64,000 nucleotides of DNA from CAVQBP01 sp963848195 (GTDB lineage: Bacteria; Bacteroidota; Ignavibacteria; Ignavibacteriales; Ignavibacteriaceae). Made by a program: the position numbers and the translations under genes. The notes under the pieces are model-generated. The model was given only the letters and a program-made list of their open reading frames with translations. It had not been told where the DNA came from and made no database searches. Position 1 is the first letter of the stretch. Each line of letters opens with the position of its first letter. This document shows, one piece after another, positions 16,765 through 26,278 of the stretch. The stretch lies in NCBI GenBank assembly GCA_963848195.1, contig CAWKCY010000006.1:1-64000 (forward strand), given 5' to 3'.

Positions 16765-17529
16765 ATGGAAAAAATAATTAACAATCCTGTTACTTATGAT
16801 ATAAATATTAAAGGCAGTAATATAAGTCCTCCTTCCATAATTTATGAGGATACTACTGTCAATTTTCTCAAACATATTCCAATATTTTCCAACTTGGATG
16901 AAAATACGTTAAATCTTATTATAAAATTAGGAGTTCAAAAATCTTTTCGAAAAAATACCGTCGTTTTATTAGAGCACCAGACTGGCTCTGCCCTTTACGT
17001 TATTGTTAGGGGTAAACTAAAAGTTTCCAGATCCGGTGAAGGTAGTAAAGAAGCTATTTTAACTATTCTTAATCAGTTCGACTTCTTTGGTGAAATGTCT
17101 ATTCTAAATGAAACTGGCAGTTCTGCAAATGTTACTGCATTAGAAGATTCGGATTTATTTATTATAGAAAGCAATGATTTTATTAACCTTCTTAATAATC
17201 ATTTTGAAATTTCATTAGCATTAATGAGAGAGTTAACCCGTAGAATCCGTGCCGCAGATATGAAGATTAAATCTCTCGGATTGAATAATGCCGAAAGAAA
17301 AGTTGCGGCTGTTATTCTTGAATTAGCCGGTAAAACAGGTATAATAAATCAGAACAGGATCGAAATAAAGAGAATTCCGGTTCAGCACGATCTGGCAAAT
17401 ATGGCTGGCACTTCAAGAGAAACAATTTCAAGAACATTGCATAATTTTGCCAAGCGAGGTTTAATTGAACTTAATGGATCAAAAGTTACCATTATTAATT
17501 ATTTAAAGTTTAAGGATCTATTTGGGTAA
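16765..17529 (+). CDS. Crp/Fnr-family transcriptional regulator
   Basis: 254 aa. A cyclic-nucleotide-binding-type beta barrel spans about residues 37-150 (FFGEMSILNETGSSANVTAL). It is followed by the long dimer helix and a Crp-type helix-turn-helix, VQHDLANMAGTSRETISRTL (about residues 210-229). No Cys cluster for an iron-sulphur site is visible in the N-terminus, so an FNR-like oxygen sensor is unlikely; the ligand is unknown. The N-terminal 35 residues are a non-conserved extension. GAAAGGAAC stands upstream of the ATG. It is followed by a stand-alone receiver gene. Confidence 0.9.
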   Translation: MEKIINNPVTYDINIKGSNISPPSIIYEDTTVNFLKHIPIFSNLDENTLNLIIKLGVQKSFRKNTVVLLEHQTGSALYVIVRGKLKVSRSGEGSKEAILTILNQFDFFGEMSILNETGSSANVTALEDSDLFIIESNDFINLLNNHFEISLALMRELTRRIRAADMKIKSLGLNNAERKVAAVILELAGKTGIINQNRIEIKRIPVQHDLANMAGTSRETISRTLHNFAKRGLIELNGSKVTIINYLKFKDLFG

Positions 17530-17752
17530 TTCTCCCGAAGTTTATGATCATTTTATAATCAAGAAATTATATACCTGGGTAATCAATTTTTCCTCTTGAT
17601 TTTTCTTCAAAAACATACCCCAATTAAAGAAAATTATTTTTTTTCCGATAATAACTTTGAATAGAAACATATCTATTGTACTTTACTATTGCAGCATCGG
17701 CTGCACAATTTGTTTTTTAACTAAGTGATTCTTAAAATATCAGAAATGGATA

Positions 17753-18196
17753 ATGATTAAGATGGAAAAGGTCATTAAAAATTTGTCGGAAGAATTTCCC
17801 TTAAAAATATTACTTGCCGATGATAATATTGTAAATCAAAAAGTAGGAGCAAAAATATTAGAGAAGTTCGGTTACAAGGTTGATGTTGCATCAAATGGCA
17901 TTGAGGTATTAGATGCCCTAAACCATAAAACGTACGATCTAATTTTTATGGATGTTCAAATGCCCGAAATGGATGGTCTGGAAGCCACAAAGGATATACA
18001 TAATAAATTTGGGGAAAAATCACCTAGAATTATTGCAATGACCGCAACCGGGACTAAAGAAGATAAAGATATCTGTATTAATAATGGCATGGATGATTAT
18101 ATCAGCAAACCAATCAGGGTTGATGAATTATCCGAAGCATTAAAACGTTCTTTTAGCTATATAACAATTAGCAATTACCAAAATTCTTATCAGTAG
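17753..18196 (+). CDS. Single-domain response regulator (CheY-like receiver)
   Basis: 147 aa, one receiver domain and no output domain. The acidic pocket is LLADDNIVNQKV, the phospho-acceptor is Asp67 in FMDVQMPEMDG, the conserved Thr lies in AMTATG and the Lys in YISKPI. The sequence (NIVNQKVG, MDVQMPEMDGLEAT) is of the type found at the ends of hybrid histidine kinases, suggesting a relay partner encoded elsewhere. A start at the fourth codon (MEKV) is equally possible. No kinase gene is adjacent. Confidence 0.88.
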   Translation: MIKMEKVIKNLSEEFPLKILLADDNIVNQKVGAKILEKFGYKVDVASNGIEVLDALNHKTYDLIFMDVQMPEMDGLEATKDIHNKFGEKSPRIIAMTATGTKEDKDICINNGMDDYISKPIRVDELSEALKRSFSYITISNYQNSYQ

Positions 18197-18202
18197 TAAA
18201 TT

Positions 18203-18505
18203 CTATAGAAACTTAATTGCAAAATTTATATCACCCGCAATATACCGAACTGTTCCTCTAAAAGGGGGTCCGCATATTAATCCGGAATATATATTTATTA
18301 AATCGGTAATAGCAGGCAATTTAGCAGAAGCAGGTGTGAAATAAATAAAATGTGAATCCTTTTCGATTGCTTCAAACATAACCACTCCTATGGCTGGTCT
18401 TATTTTATCATATGCCTTAACTATATCATAAAATAATTTAATTATTTTATGTAATTCTCCTCCTCTTATTTCTTCTTTTGTAAGCAGTATCTTATGCCAA
18501 TCCAT
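18203..18505 (-). CDS. Small conserved hypothetical protein
   Basis: 100 aa, soluble, no signal. Features: an N-terminal DWHKILLTKEEI and a C-terminal block HFIYFTPASAKL, then NIYSGLICGPPFRGTV. Short proteins of this shape, pairing YFTP with a late Cys-Gly-Pro motif, recur in this lineage, but no function is known to me. It is convergent with the receiver gene, with only 6 bp between the stops. Confidence 0.6.
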   Translation of the reverse strand: MDWHKILLTKEEIRGGELHKIIKLFYDIVKAYDKIRPAIGVVMFEAIEKDSHFIYFTPASAKLPAITDLINIYSGLICGPPFRGTVRYIAGDINFAIKFL

Positions 18506-18563
18506 GTTGATAGATCTAAAATTTATTAAGAAAATTAAAGATTTACTTTTTAGTAAAGGTCAT

Positions 18564-18827
18564 TTAATTATGCGATAAGAAATGTCTTTTGACAGGTATA
18601 ATTTTCAGAAGCTTTTCAGTGTAATAAGGGACTAAAAATGCAGCAGGAGCCAGCCATAATAAATTCCACTTATTTATATTAAATACAATAGTCATAATGA
18701 TTATTAAATATAATAATGTAAGTCCTATTTTCTCATATTTTTTACTAAATAAATTAGGAAGGGAGAAAGTAGTTAAAATAGTTAAACCTGATATACCAAT
18801 TAATATATAATATTGTAAGAAAGTCAT
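18564..18827 (-). CDS. Small membrane protein
   Basis: 88 aa from MTFLQYYILIGISG; AATGAGGAT just upstream of this ATG supports the start over the longer frame from 18935, whose first 36 residues are charged and Cys/His-rich. Three hydrophobic segments (about residues 5-22, 33-48 and 53-68) suggest an integral inner-membrane protein. No family recognised. Confidence 0.5.
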   Translation of the reverse strand: MTFLQYYILIGISGLTILTTFSLPNLFSKKYEKIGLTLLYLIIIMTIVFNINKWNLLWLAPAAFLVPYYTEKLLKIIPVKRHFLSHN

Positions 18828-19077
18828 AATATCCTCATTTTTTTTCGTGCGTATGATAAGATTTTTCGTTAAACAATGATGTGGATTGCAGCACGGATGT
18901 GATGAGGATAGCCCTTCTAAGTCATTGATTCCCAATATGATACAGAGATAATCTTATTTTAAAATTATTCTCGGAATAATACAATAAAAAAATTATTACC
19001 CGAAGGAGGTTTCCGTTCAATACATTCTTCTATTATATTCCCTCATGTTATTTTTTGGAATTGTAACAGGAAAGATG

Positions 19078-21024
19078 ATGAATAAACAATTTTCTAAACT
19101 GGTTTTATTTTTAATTCTTTTTGCTTTCTTTTCAGCATTTGTTTCAGCACAAGATGATACTGAAAAATTAACAAAAATTCTTTCAATGGATCCTTCTCTG
19201 CAAAAAATAAATGAACTGCATCAGTTTCAATTAAACCATCCCGATAGTCCGTATTTAGGACGCATAGTACAAGGATTTATTATCACTTTTATTGATATGA
19301 ATGAGGTTGATTCTGCTTTATTTCAGGCTGATGAATATATAAAATCTCTCCCTGCCGAAAGAAAGGGAGAAATTTATAATGATATAGCATATATGCTTGC
19401 AGAAAATGATGCTGGTCTGGATACTGCTTTGGTCTATTCAAAAAGGGCAGTTGAACTGGTACAAAATAATCCCCGTTATCTTAGTATGTATCTTGATACC
19501 AAAGCTTATGTGCTTTATAAAAAAGGTGATGCAGTTGAAGCTGTTAAAATTCAGAAAGAAGCCATTAAGGATCATGAGGATGAACCCGAGTATCTCTATC
19601 ATTTAGCTTTATTTTCCAAAGCAGCGCATAATATTAAAGATGCCTTAAAATTTAGTGCTCTTGCAGTCTTACATGGAGATGAAGGAACTTCTTTAGTTAA
19701 ATTTAATGAATGGGCTAAAGATATCAATCCTTCATTAAAGGATTCAATTGTTATGGATATTGTTCACAATTTTATGGCTCAAGTGGGTGGCGTTAATGAT
19801 AAAGCTGTTAAATCAAATGCTGCAGCTTTTATGGCTCAAACCGGGGTAAACTTTAAGCTTGCTGATGAATGGTCTGAAGATGCAGTAAAATCAATAAACG
19901 ATAAAACCCTCGTTGAAGATTATATTAACTATAAAAAGAATTATGCAATTGTAAAAGCTGCCGATGGAAAATATAAGCTTGCATTAAAAGAACTTTCAAA
20001 AGTGGAAACTCTTGTAGCTCCGTGGAATAGTGATTATTGGCTTACTTTAGGAAATGTTTATTATAAGCTTAATAAAAAAAATGAGGCGCTGAATGCTTAT
20101 ATTAACGGCCTTATAGCATCTGATAATCCGCTATTGCTCGAGTATGCAAAAAAATTATCCTCTGATAAAGAAATTCAAAATAAAATTGAAAAGATGAAAA
20201 TTCAGCTGTCCTCTGTAAAACACGATAAATTCAAATCAGCTGAAAACCAGGAGGGGAATGTGGTTCTTGCGGAATTATTTACCGGAGCTGAATGCAATCC
20301 CTGTATAGCTGCCGATCGGGCATTTGAAGAACTTGCTGAATATTTCCCTCGTTCTGCACTAGCTGTTTTAGAATATCATGTTCATATTCCCGGACCCGAT
20401 CCATTAACTAATCCCGATACATTTAAACGTTATAGCTGGTATGGAGGCAATTTTGGAACTCCAACTATATTCTTTGAAGGAACGGAGAAAATCACGGGAG
20501 GAGGTCCTAAATATATCACTGCAAACCGCTTCAATGTTTACAAATATATTGTAAATAAATATCTAAATAAAAAACCTGAAATTAAAATAACTGGAAATGT
20601 AAAGTTAGATATGGATACCGTTAGTATTACTGTTGCTTTAAAATCTTCTACAATTACAAATTTAGATCCCATGCTGCATATTGTTCTTGCTGAGAAATCT
20701 GTTAAATATACAGGAGCCAATGGAATTGAAAATAATATCTTTGTAGTTCGCGATCTTGTGGGTGAGCCTTCAGGCACAAAGCTTACCTCAAGAAATGAAA
20801 TTATATCACGTAAAGTTAATATCAATAACCTTAAGAAAAATATAACAAGTTATCTTAAAGACCCAACAGCCGATGCTTCCTGGAGAGCTCCTTCATTTCA
20901 CGGGTGGAGAAAGAGTATCAATGACCTGAATAAAATAGATATTAAAAATCTTGCTGTTATTGTTTGGGTTCAGGATGCAAATACTAAGGAAGTGCTGCAA
21001 GCCTATTATATGAATGTAAATTAA
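19078..21024 (+). CDS. Periplasmic TPR protein with a thioredoxin-like domain
   Basis: About 648 aa from MNKQFSKLVLFLILFAFFSA, a signal peptide preceded by ACAGGAAAG; an earlier in-frame ATG lies at 19045. Residues about 70-380 are helical TPR-like repeats. Residues about 390-510 form a thioredoxin-like fold with the redox motif CNPC in ELFTGAECNPCIAADRAFEE and a cis-Pro in YGGNFGTPTIFF. The last part is an immunoglobulin-like domain as in Omp28-type proteins. The next gene is DsbD-alpha-like and also redox-linked, so the pair may serve extracytoplasmic thiol chemistry. Confidence 0.8.
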   Translation: MNKQFSKLVLFLILFAFFSAFVSAQDDTEKLTKILSMDPSLQKINELHQFQLNHPDSPYLGRIVQGFIITFIDMNEVDSALFQADEYIKSLPAERKGEIYNDIAYMLAENDAGLDTALVYSKRAVELVQNNPRYLSMYLDTKAYVLYKKGDAVEAVKIQKEAIKDHEDEPEYLYHLALFSKAAHNIKDALKFSALAVLHGDEGTSLVKFNEWAKDINPSLKDSIVMDIVHNFMAQVGGVNDKAVKSNAAAFMAQTGVNFKLADEWSEDAVKSINDKTLVEDYINYKKNYAIVKAADGKYKLALKELSKVETLVAPWNSDYWLTLGNVYYKLNKKNEALNAYINGLIASDNPLLLEYAKKLSSDKEIQNKIEKMKIQLSSVKHDKFKSAENQEGNVVLAELFTGAECNPCIAADRAFEELAEYFPRSALAVLEYHVHIPGPDPLTNPDTFKRYSWYGGNFGTPTIFFEGTEKITGGGPKYITANRFNVYKYIVNKYLNKKPEIKITGNVKLDMDTVSITVALKSSTITNLDPMLHIVLAEKSVKYTGANGIENNIFVVRDLVGEPSGTKLTSRNEIISRKVNINNLKKNITSYLKDPTADASWRAPSFHGWRKSINDLNKIDIKNLAVIVWVQDANTKEVLQAYYMNVN

Positions 21025-21048
21025 ATAAATAAAATTGGAAGGATTGTT

Positions 21049-21543
21049 TTGAACTCTAAAAGAATAATTTTATTGATATTAATAATTTTCACTATCTTTT
21101 TTAGCCGAAATTCGTTTCCGCAAGATACACCTGGTAATATAGTAGATGCTAAATTATTTTCAATAAATAAAATTATCAAAAAAGATTCGGTAATTGATCT
21201 TAAACTTTTGGTGGAGATAAAAAAAGGATGGCATATAAATTCTAATAAACCATTGGATCCCAATCTTGTCCTCACAGTTGTATCATTGGACACTTCCTTT
21301 TTTAAAATAATTGAAATTAAATATCCTCAGCCGTATATAAAAAAACTTTCTTTTTCTGAAAATGAGCTATCCTTATATGAGAATGAAGCTGTAATTAAAA
21401 TCCGGATACTTATAGATAAGAATTACAAATTGAGAAATCTAAATGTTAATGGAAAAATCCAGTATCAGCCTTGCAATGATCAAACATGTCTCTTTCCATT
21501 AACAAAAAAATTTTCTGCTGATTTAATTATAAATGATAAATAA
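21049..21543 (+). CDS. DsbD alpha-domain-like periplasmic protein
   Basis: 164 aa with TTG start (GGAAGGATTGT just upstream) and a signal peptide of about 25 residues. The body fits the N-terminal domain of DsbD: EIKKGWHINSNKPLDPNL, EIKYPQPYIKK, NELSLYENEAVIKI and the Cys pair in IQYQPCNDQTCLFP. In DsbD this domain passes electrons from the membrane part to periplasmic partners. Here it stands alone without the membrane and thioredoxin domains. It follows the CNPC thioredoxin-like gene by 24 bp, so they are probably co-expressed partners. Confidence 0.8.
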   Translation: MNSKRIILLILIIFTIFFSRNSFPQDTPGNIVDAKLFSINKIIKKDSVIDLKLLVEIKKGWHINSNKPLDPNLVLTVVSLDTSFFKIIEIKYPQPYIKKLSFSENELSLYENEAVIKIRILIDKNYKLRNLNVNGKIQYQPCNDQTCLFPLTKKFSADLIINDK

Positions 21544-21893
21544 AAACTCCCTTACTCTATATTTCAGTCTTTCTAAAGAATTTAATTGAAAATTTAGTTT
21601 TTTTTATATAAGTTGAAACAGTAGTAAAAAAAGGTGGGGTAAATTTCTCAAACCTTATTGGGAAATATATTCCGGCATTTCAAGTATTTTTGGAGCTCTA
21701 AGAATAGATGTTAGCTATAATTCTTTAAAAAATATTTCCGTTACTTCTTCTATCGGTGTGGTTTTATAAAATGAAAATATAACTTCCTGCCTTAAATTAT
21801 GTTCATTAAATAATGTGGAGAATATATCCCGGGAATCCTTGCATTTTTGAAATAGTTGTTGCAATTTTCTAACAATAAAATCTTTAATGAATT
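21544..21893. other. Intergenic region
   Basis: 350 bp, AT-rich. No gene was recognised. Short stretches around 21650-21770 may be eroded coding sequence, but no family can be assigned. Confidence 0.4.
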
Positions 21894-22604
21894 ATGAAAA
21901 ATATCTGTGGTTTTTTTTGTTTATGTCTGATTTTCATCCAATTTTCAGCTTATAGTCAAAACAATAAAACTATAAATGATTGGACAAATTTGAAAAAGTA
22001 CGCGAAAGCTAATGAAAATCTGCCTTCTGTAGCTGCTGGAGTAAAGCGCATTGTTTTTATGGGGAACTCTATTACTGAAGCTTGGGGCAAAATTGATAGC
22101 AGTTTTTTTACTGATAGAGGTTACATTGATAGAGGTATCAGCGGGCAGACTTCATCTCAAATGCTGCTTCGTTTTCGCCAGGATGTAATTAATCTCAATC
22201 CGGAAGCTGTGGTTATCCTAGCAGGAACAAATGATATAGCTGAGAATACCGGACCTATTTCATTAGAAGATATTATGGGTAATATTGCCTCAATGGCTGA
22301 ATTAGCTGAAATGAATAAAATTAAAGTAATCCTTTCATCTGTGCTCCCCGCATATGATTTCCCATGGCATCCGGGACTTCAGCCTGCTGAAAAAATTGTT
22401 AGTTTAAATAGTATGATTAAATCTTACTGTGAAAATAATAATATTATATACGTTGATTATTATTCTAAAATGGTAGATGAAAAAAAAGGTTTGGACAAAA
22501 AGTTTACTAATGATGGAGTACACCCGACCCTTGCTGGTTATAGGATTATGGAACCCCTGGTTGAAAAAGCCATTAAAACGATTTTGAAAGAACCTGTTCA
22601 TTAA
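21894..22604 (+). CDS. SGNH/GDSL-family hydrolase (secreted)
   Basis: 236 aa with signal peptide (to about residue 22, AYSQ). The four SGNH blocks are present: IVFMGNSITEAWG with nucleophile Ser59, RGISGQTSSQML (Gly), VVILAGTNDIAEN (Asn) and DGVHPTLAGY with the catalytic Asp-x-x-His. It resembles platelet-activating-factor acetylhydrolase-like esterases often acting on acetylated sugars. It stands before a PAP2 phosphatase and a GH30 glycosidase on the same strand, which would fit deacetylation of a plant or microbial glycan, but the substrate is unknown. Confidence 0.88.
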   Translation: MKNICGFFCLCLIFIQFSAYSQNNKTINDWTNLKKYAKANENLPSVAAGVKRIVFMGNSITEAWGKIDSSFFTDRGYIDRGISGQTSSQMLLRFRQDVINLNPEAVVILAGTNDIAENTGPISLEDIMGNIASMAELAEMNKIKVILSSVLPAYDFPWHPGLQPAEKIVSLNSMIKSYCENNNIIYVDYYSKMVDEKKGLDKKFTNDGVHPTLAGYRIMEPLVEKAIKTILKEPVH

Positions 22605-22620
22605 TAAAACCTTCGGAAAT

Positions 22621-23538
22621 TTGGAGAAGGGCAGGCAGGATAAATTGAATTATAGGAATAATGGAAAAAGTATATTTTATGAAATTACAATCATTATTAT
22701 AATTCAGTTTTTTTGGACTTATAGAATTTCAGCTCAATATTTGCCCTCTAATAATATATCCTATTTTAATAAAGCATCAGTTTTAAATAATTCATTTAGC
22801 TTATCTGAGCACCGGACAATTGGGGATGATATCTCTGCATTTTCAAGATCTGTCGGCTATGTATTATCTTCACCATTTAATTGGGAGGCAAATGATTTTT
22901 ATAATGCAGCAGGATTTTTACTACTATCAGCCGGTTCTTTTTTGCTCGATGATGAAGTTAGAAAAGTTTTTTTAACAAACAGAAACAATACTTTTGATAA
23001 ACTAGGACCTGTGGGATATGCTTACGGGGCACCGCAGAATGCAGTTGCAGGTGCTCTTTTGATTTATTTTTCAGGTGTTGCTTCAAGTAATAATTGGCTG
23101 CGAAATACCGGTTTAATGCTTACTGAAACACTGGTTGTAATTGGAGTAATTCAGGTGCCCGCACGTATAATATTTGGCAGGGCGCGTCCTTATACAGGAT
23201 ACGGAAATACATCATTCAATCTCTTTAAAGGCTTAGAACAGGATAAAGCTTCCTTTATTTCTGGACACGCTGCTGTCGCTTTTGGTATTTCTAATATTCT
23301 TGCCCATCAAATTGATCATCCTCTTGCCACTGCTGGTCTGTTTGGGTTAGCTGCACTAACACCTCTATCCCGTTTATATGATGATAAGCACTGGTTTTCT
23401 GATGTAATAATCGGAACTGCATTGGGATTATTAGTTTCAAACTCAATTATTAGTCTTCATAAAAAATCTTCATTATCAAAAAATAAATTCTCTGTTGTAC
23501 CAACATTAAACGGGATTTCGTTATGCTATACTTTTTGA
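22621..23538 (+). CDS. PAP2-superfamily membrane phosphatase
   Basis: 305 aa, TTG start. The N-terminus carries one hydrophobic segment that may be a signal (ending RISAQ). Three PAP2 phosphatase motifs are seen: ARIIFGRARPY (K/R-x6-RP type), FISGHAAVAFG (SGH) and SRLYDDKHWFSDVIIG (SR-x5-H-x3-D). Several membrane segments surround them. It probably dephosphorylates a lipid phosphate or pyrophosphate in the envelope. The end overlaps the next gene by 16 bp. Confidence 0.85.
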   Translation: MEKGRQDKLNYRNNGKSIFYEITIIIIIQFFWTYRISAQYLPSNNISYFNKASVLNNSFSLSEHRTIGDDISAFSRSVGYVLSSPFNWEANDFYNAAGFLLLSAGSFLLDDEVRKVFLTNRNNTFDKLGPVGYAYGAPQNAVAGALLIYFSGVASSNNWLRNTGLMLTETLVVIGVIQVPARIIFGRARPYTGYGNTSFNLFKGLEQDKASFISGHAAVAFGISNILAHQIDHPLATAGLFGLAALTPLSRLYDDKHWFSDVIIGTALGLLVSNSIISLHKKSSLSKNKFSVVPTLNGISLCYTF

Positions 23539-25043
23539 AAACCTATAAAAATTATAATTTCAATGTGAATTCAAAAAATGGGAGATTTACTGTGGGCTCT
23601 TCTAAAACTTTTATAAAATCCTTCGCCATAACTTTTATTTTACTTTCGCTTTCTATTTTTCCGGCAGATAAACCGGAACAAGGTGCCGAACCGGTGAGTA
23701 AAGCGGATATCTATTTAACTGCGAAAAATACTAATGATAGAATTACTCAAAAGGAATCCTTAACTTTCTTTAAGCTCGAACAACCAGATGAACAGAAACC
23801 AGTAATTATTCTTGACAAAAACAAGACTTTTCAATCAATAGTTGGATTTGGTGGGGCTCTTACAGATGCATCTGCCGAAACATTTTATAAGCTCCCTAAA
23901 GAAAAGCAGGAAGAAATTCTAATTTCACTTTTCGACAAAGAAAAAGGTGATGGCTTTTCACTGTGCCGAACCAATATTCATAGTTGCGATTTCTCAAGTG
24001 AAAGTTACACATATGTCGATCCTGGCGACATAAATCTTAAAAGTTTTACTATTGAACATGATTTGAAATATAGAATTCCTTTTATAAAATCTGCCTTAAA
24101 GAAATCAGGAAATGACTTAAAATTGTTTGCTTCTCCCTGGAGCCCTCCGGCATGGATGAAATCAAATAATGATATGCTTCATGGGGGTAAATTACTCCCC
24201 GAATTTAATCAAGTATGGGCTGACTATTTTGTAAAATTTGTAAAAGCATATGAAGATGAAGGAATCCCAATCTGGGGTTTAACAGTTCAGAATGAACCCA
24301 TGGCAGTACAAACTTGGGAGTCATGTATATTTACTGCTTCCGAAGAAAGAGATTTCGTAAACAATTATCTAGGTCCCGTTTTACAAAACTCGGGATTATC
24401 TAAATTGAAATTAATGATATGGGACCACAATCGCGGACTAATGTATCAGAGGGCAAAAATGATCTACGATGATACTGCGGCTTCAAAGTATGTTTGGGGT
24501 ACAGGTTTTCATTGGTATGTCGGAGATCATTTTGATAATGTACGCCTCGTTCATGACGCCTTTCCGGATAAAGAACTTTTATTTACCGAAGGTACAGAAG
24601 CAAATTTTATGGCAGATAGTTTAAATTTGTGGAAATGGGGAGAAATATTCGGGAAATCTTTAATAATGGATTTAAATAATTGGGCTGCAGGCTGGACTGC
24701 CTGGAATGTCATTCTCGATGAAAACGGCGGACCGAATCATTCTGATAATTTTTGCATGGCTCCTATTATATGTAACACAAAGACCGGCGACTTAACTTAT
24801 ATGAATTCATTTTATTATATCGGGCACTTCTCGAGGTTTATTCGACCGGGAGCAAAAAGAATTATATGTTCATCCAACGATGATAACCTTTTAGCTACTG
24901 CCTTTTTAAACCCGGATGGAAAAATTGTAGTGGTCGTTATGAATAATACTGACCGGGAGAAAGAATTTTATACATGGCTTGATGAAAATGCAGTAAAAGC
25001 AATGAGTCCGGCTCATTCGATCATAACTCTAATTTTATATTAA
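23523..25043 (+). CDS. GH30-family glycoside hydrolase (glucosylceramidase-like)
   Basis: 506 aa. The start is uncertain: the ATG at 23523 overlaps the PAP2 gene, and the export signal (FIKSFAITFILLSLSIFPA) begins about 28 residues later, so a later non-ATG start is possible. The GH30 barrel starts IVGFGGALTDASAETF. Catalytic acid/base Glu258 is in VQNEP, nucleophile Glu356 in LLFTEGTEA. The C-terminal beta domain follows (FYYIGHFSRFIRPGAKRI). The enzyme probably cleaves beta-1,6-glucan or similar beta-glucosides outside the cytoplasm. Confidence 0.9.
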   Translation: MLYFLKTYKNYNFNVNSKNGRFTVGSSKTFIKSFAITFILLSLSIFPADKPEQGAEPVSKADIYLTAKNTNDRITQKESLTFFKLEQPDEQKPVIILDKNKTFQSIVGFGGALTDASAETFYKLPKEKQEEILISLFDKEKGDGFSLCRTNIHSCDFSSESYTYVDPGDINLKSFTIEHDLKYRIPFIKSALKKSGNDLKLFASPWSPPAWMKSNNDMLHGGKLLPEFNQVWADYFVKFVKAYEDEGIPIWGLTVQNEPMAVQTWESCIFTASEERDFVNNYLGPVLQNSGLSKLKLMIWDHNRGLMYQRAKMIYDDTAASKYVWGTGFHWYVGDHFDNVRLVHDAFPDKELLFTEGTEANFMADSLNLWKWGEIFGKSLIMDLNNWAAGWTAWNVILDENGGPNHSDNFCMAPIICNTKTGDLTYMNSFYYIGHFSRFIRPGAKRIICSSNDDNLLATAFLNPDGKIVVVVMNNTDREKEFYTWLDENAVKAMSPAHSIITLILY

Positions 25044-25055
25044 CACATAGGTTAT

Positions 25056-25082
25056 GAGGGAATGCAGAAACTGCATTCCCTC
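25056..25082. terminator. Bidirectional intrinsic terminator
   Basis: GAGGGAATGCAG (25056-25067) pairs perfectly with CTGCATTCCCTC (25071-25082) over a 3-base loop, between the convergent stops of the GH30 gene and kamA, followed by TTATTAATT. The symmetrical position suits both genes. Confidence 0.85.
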
Positions 25083-25085
25083 TTA

Positions 25086-26258
25086 TTAATTCTCTATTTC
25101 TTCAAGAACAGGCAGTTCCAGTTCAAACAGATCAGGCTCATTTTCTTTTGATTTCCCATTCTTTCTGGATGGTCTTATTTTATAAGTCTTCCCATACTTG
25201 CTGTTCGGATTATTCCGGTCGTTGTAATTTTTATAAGAGTAAACTTTTTTCTGGTAATTTCTTAAAATGATTTTCTCTTCATCATGGTGAAGTACATAAT
25301 TAGGTAAAATAGGAATTTTACCACCTCCGCCTGGAGCATCAATAACAAAATGGGGGATTGCAAGTCCGCTTGTATGTCCGCGAAGGTTTTCGATTATTTC
25401 TAGTCCTGTTTCAACTGAAGTCCTGAAATGATTTGCTCCTTTAGTTTCATCAGCCATATACATATAATAAGGTCGGACTCTAATCTTTAATAACTTCTGC
25501 ATTAATTCTTTTACTATTGCCGGCTCATCATTAACCCCTTTCATTAATACCATCTGGTTTCCTACAGGGATGCCTGAATCAGCCAGCATTTCACAAGCCT
25601 TAGAACTTTCAGGAGTAATTTCCCATGGGTGATTGAAATGGGTATTAACATAAACGGGATGATACTTCTTTATCATTCCGCACAATTCCGGAGTTATTCT
25701 ATGCGGAAGTACACATGGCATTTTGGATCCCAGCCTGATTATCTCCAGATGAGGAATTTCTCTTAATCTTTTTAGAATTTTTTCAAGCATGAAGTCCGTT
25801 AACATTAAAGGATCACCGCCCGAAAGAATAACATCCCTTATCTCTGTATGCTTTTCAATATATTTAAAAGCACTCTCCAAACCTTTCATTGAGATCTTTT
25901 CATAGTCGCCTACTTTTCTTTTTCTTGTACAAAAGCGGCAGTATAAACCGCACTGGCTTGTAACAAGAAAAAGAACTCTATCAGGGTAGCGGTGGGTAAT
26001 GTTTGGAACAGGACTCATAGCATCTTCCATTAAAGGATCTTCTTCAGCATCAAAGTCTTCCAATTCCATTCTGTCCGGGACACATTGCCGCCAGATTGGA
26101 TCCCCCGGATATCTAATTAAGCTTAGATAATAAGGATTAATCCTTGCCTGGAAAAATTCATCAAGATCTTCGGCATCCTGTCTGTCTATTCCGAATTTTT
26201 CAACTAACTGATCAACAGAATGAATGCTGTCTCTTACCATTTGCTGCCACAGTTCCAT
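25086..26258 (-). CDS. kamA: Lysine 2,3-aminomutase (radical SAM, PLP)
   Basis: 390 aa. The radical-SAM cluster is CGLYCRFC (Cys103, Cys107, Cys110). The PLP-binding Lys is Lys314 in GGGGKIPILPN. Asp270 (MYMADETKGANHFRT) and Asp307 (VIDAPGGGGK) match the two acidic residues that hold the lysine substrate, arguing for true lysine use rather than glutamate 2,3-aminomutase. The product would be beta-lysine. It is the last gene of a four-gene operon with a GNAT and two ATP-grasp ligases, so beta-lysine is probably acylated or ligated further. The short C-terminal tail is not conserved. Confidence 0.9.
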   Translation of the reverse strand: MELWQQMVRDSIHSVDQLVEKFGIDRQDAEDLDEFFQARINPYYLSLIRYPGDPIWRQCVPDRMELEDFDAEEDPLMEDAMSPVPNITHRYPDRVLFLVTSQCGLYCRFCTRKRKVGDYEKISMKGLESAFKYIEKHTEIRDVILSGGDPLMLTDFMLEKILKRLREIPHLEIIRLGSKMPCVLPHRITPELCGMIKKYHPVYVNTHFNHPWEITPESSKACEMLADSGIPVGNQMVLMKGVNDEPAIVKELMQKLLKIRVRPYYMYMADETKGANHFRTSVETGLEIIENLRGHTSGLAIPHFVIDAPGGGGKIPILPNYVLHHDEEKIILRNYQKKVYSYKNYNDRNNPNSKYGKTYKIRPSRKNGKSKENEPDLFELELPVLEEIEN

Positions 26259-26278
26259 GATTTTCCTCTGGTTTGTTC

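Noticed and set aside
18828..18935. N-terminal 36 residues of the longer frame for the small membrane protein
   Set aside because: Cys/His-rich and charged sequence unlike a membrane protein start, while a good ribosome site precedes the internal ATG.
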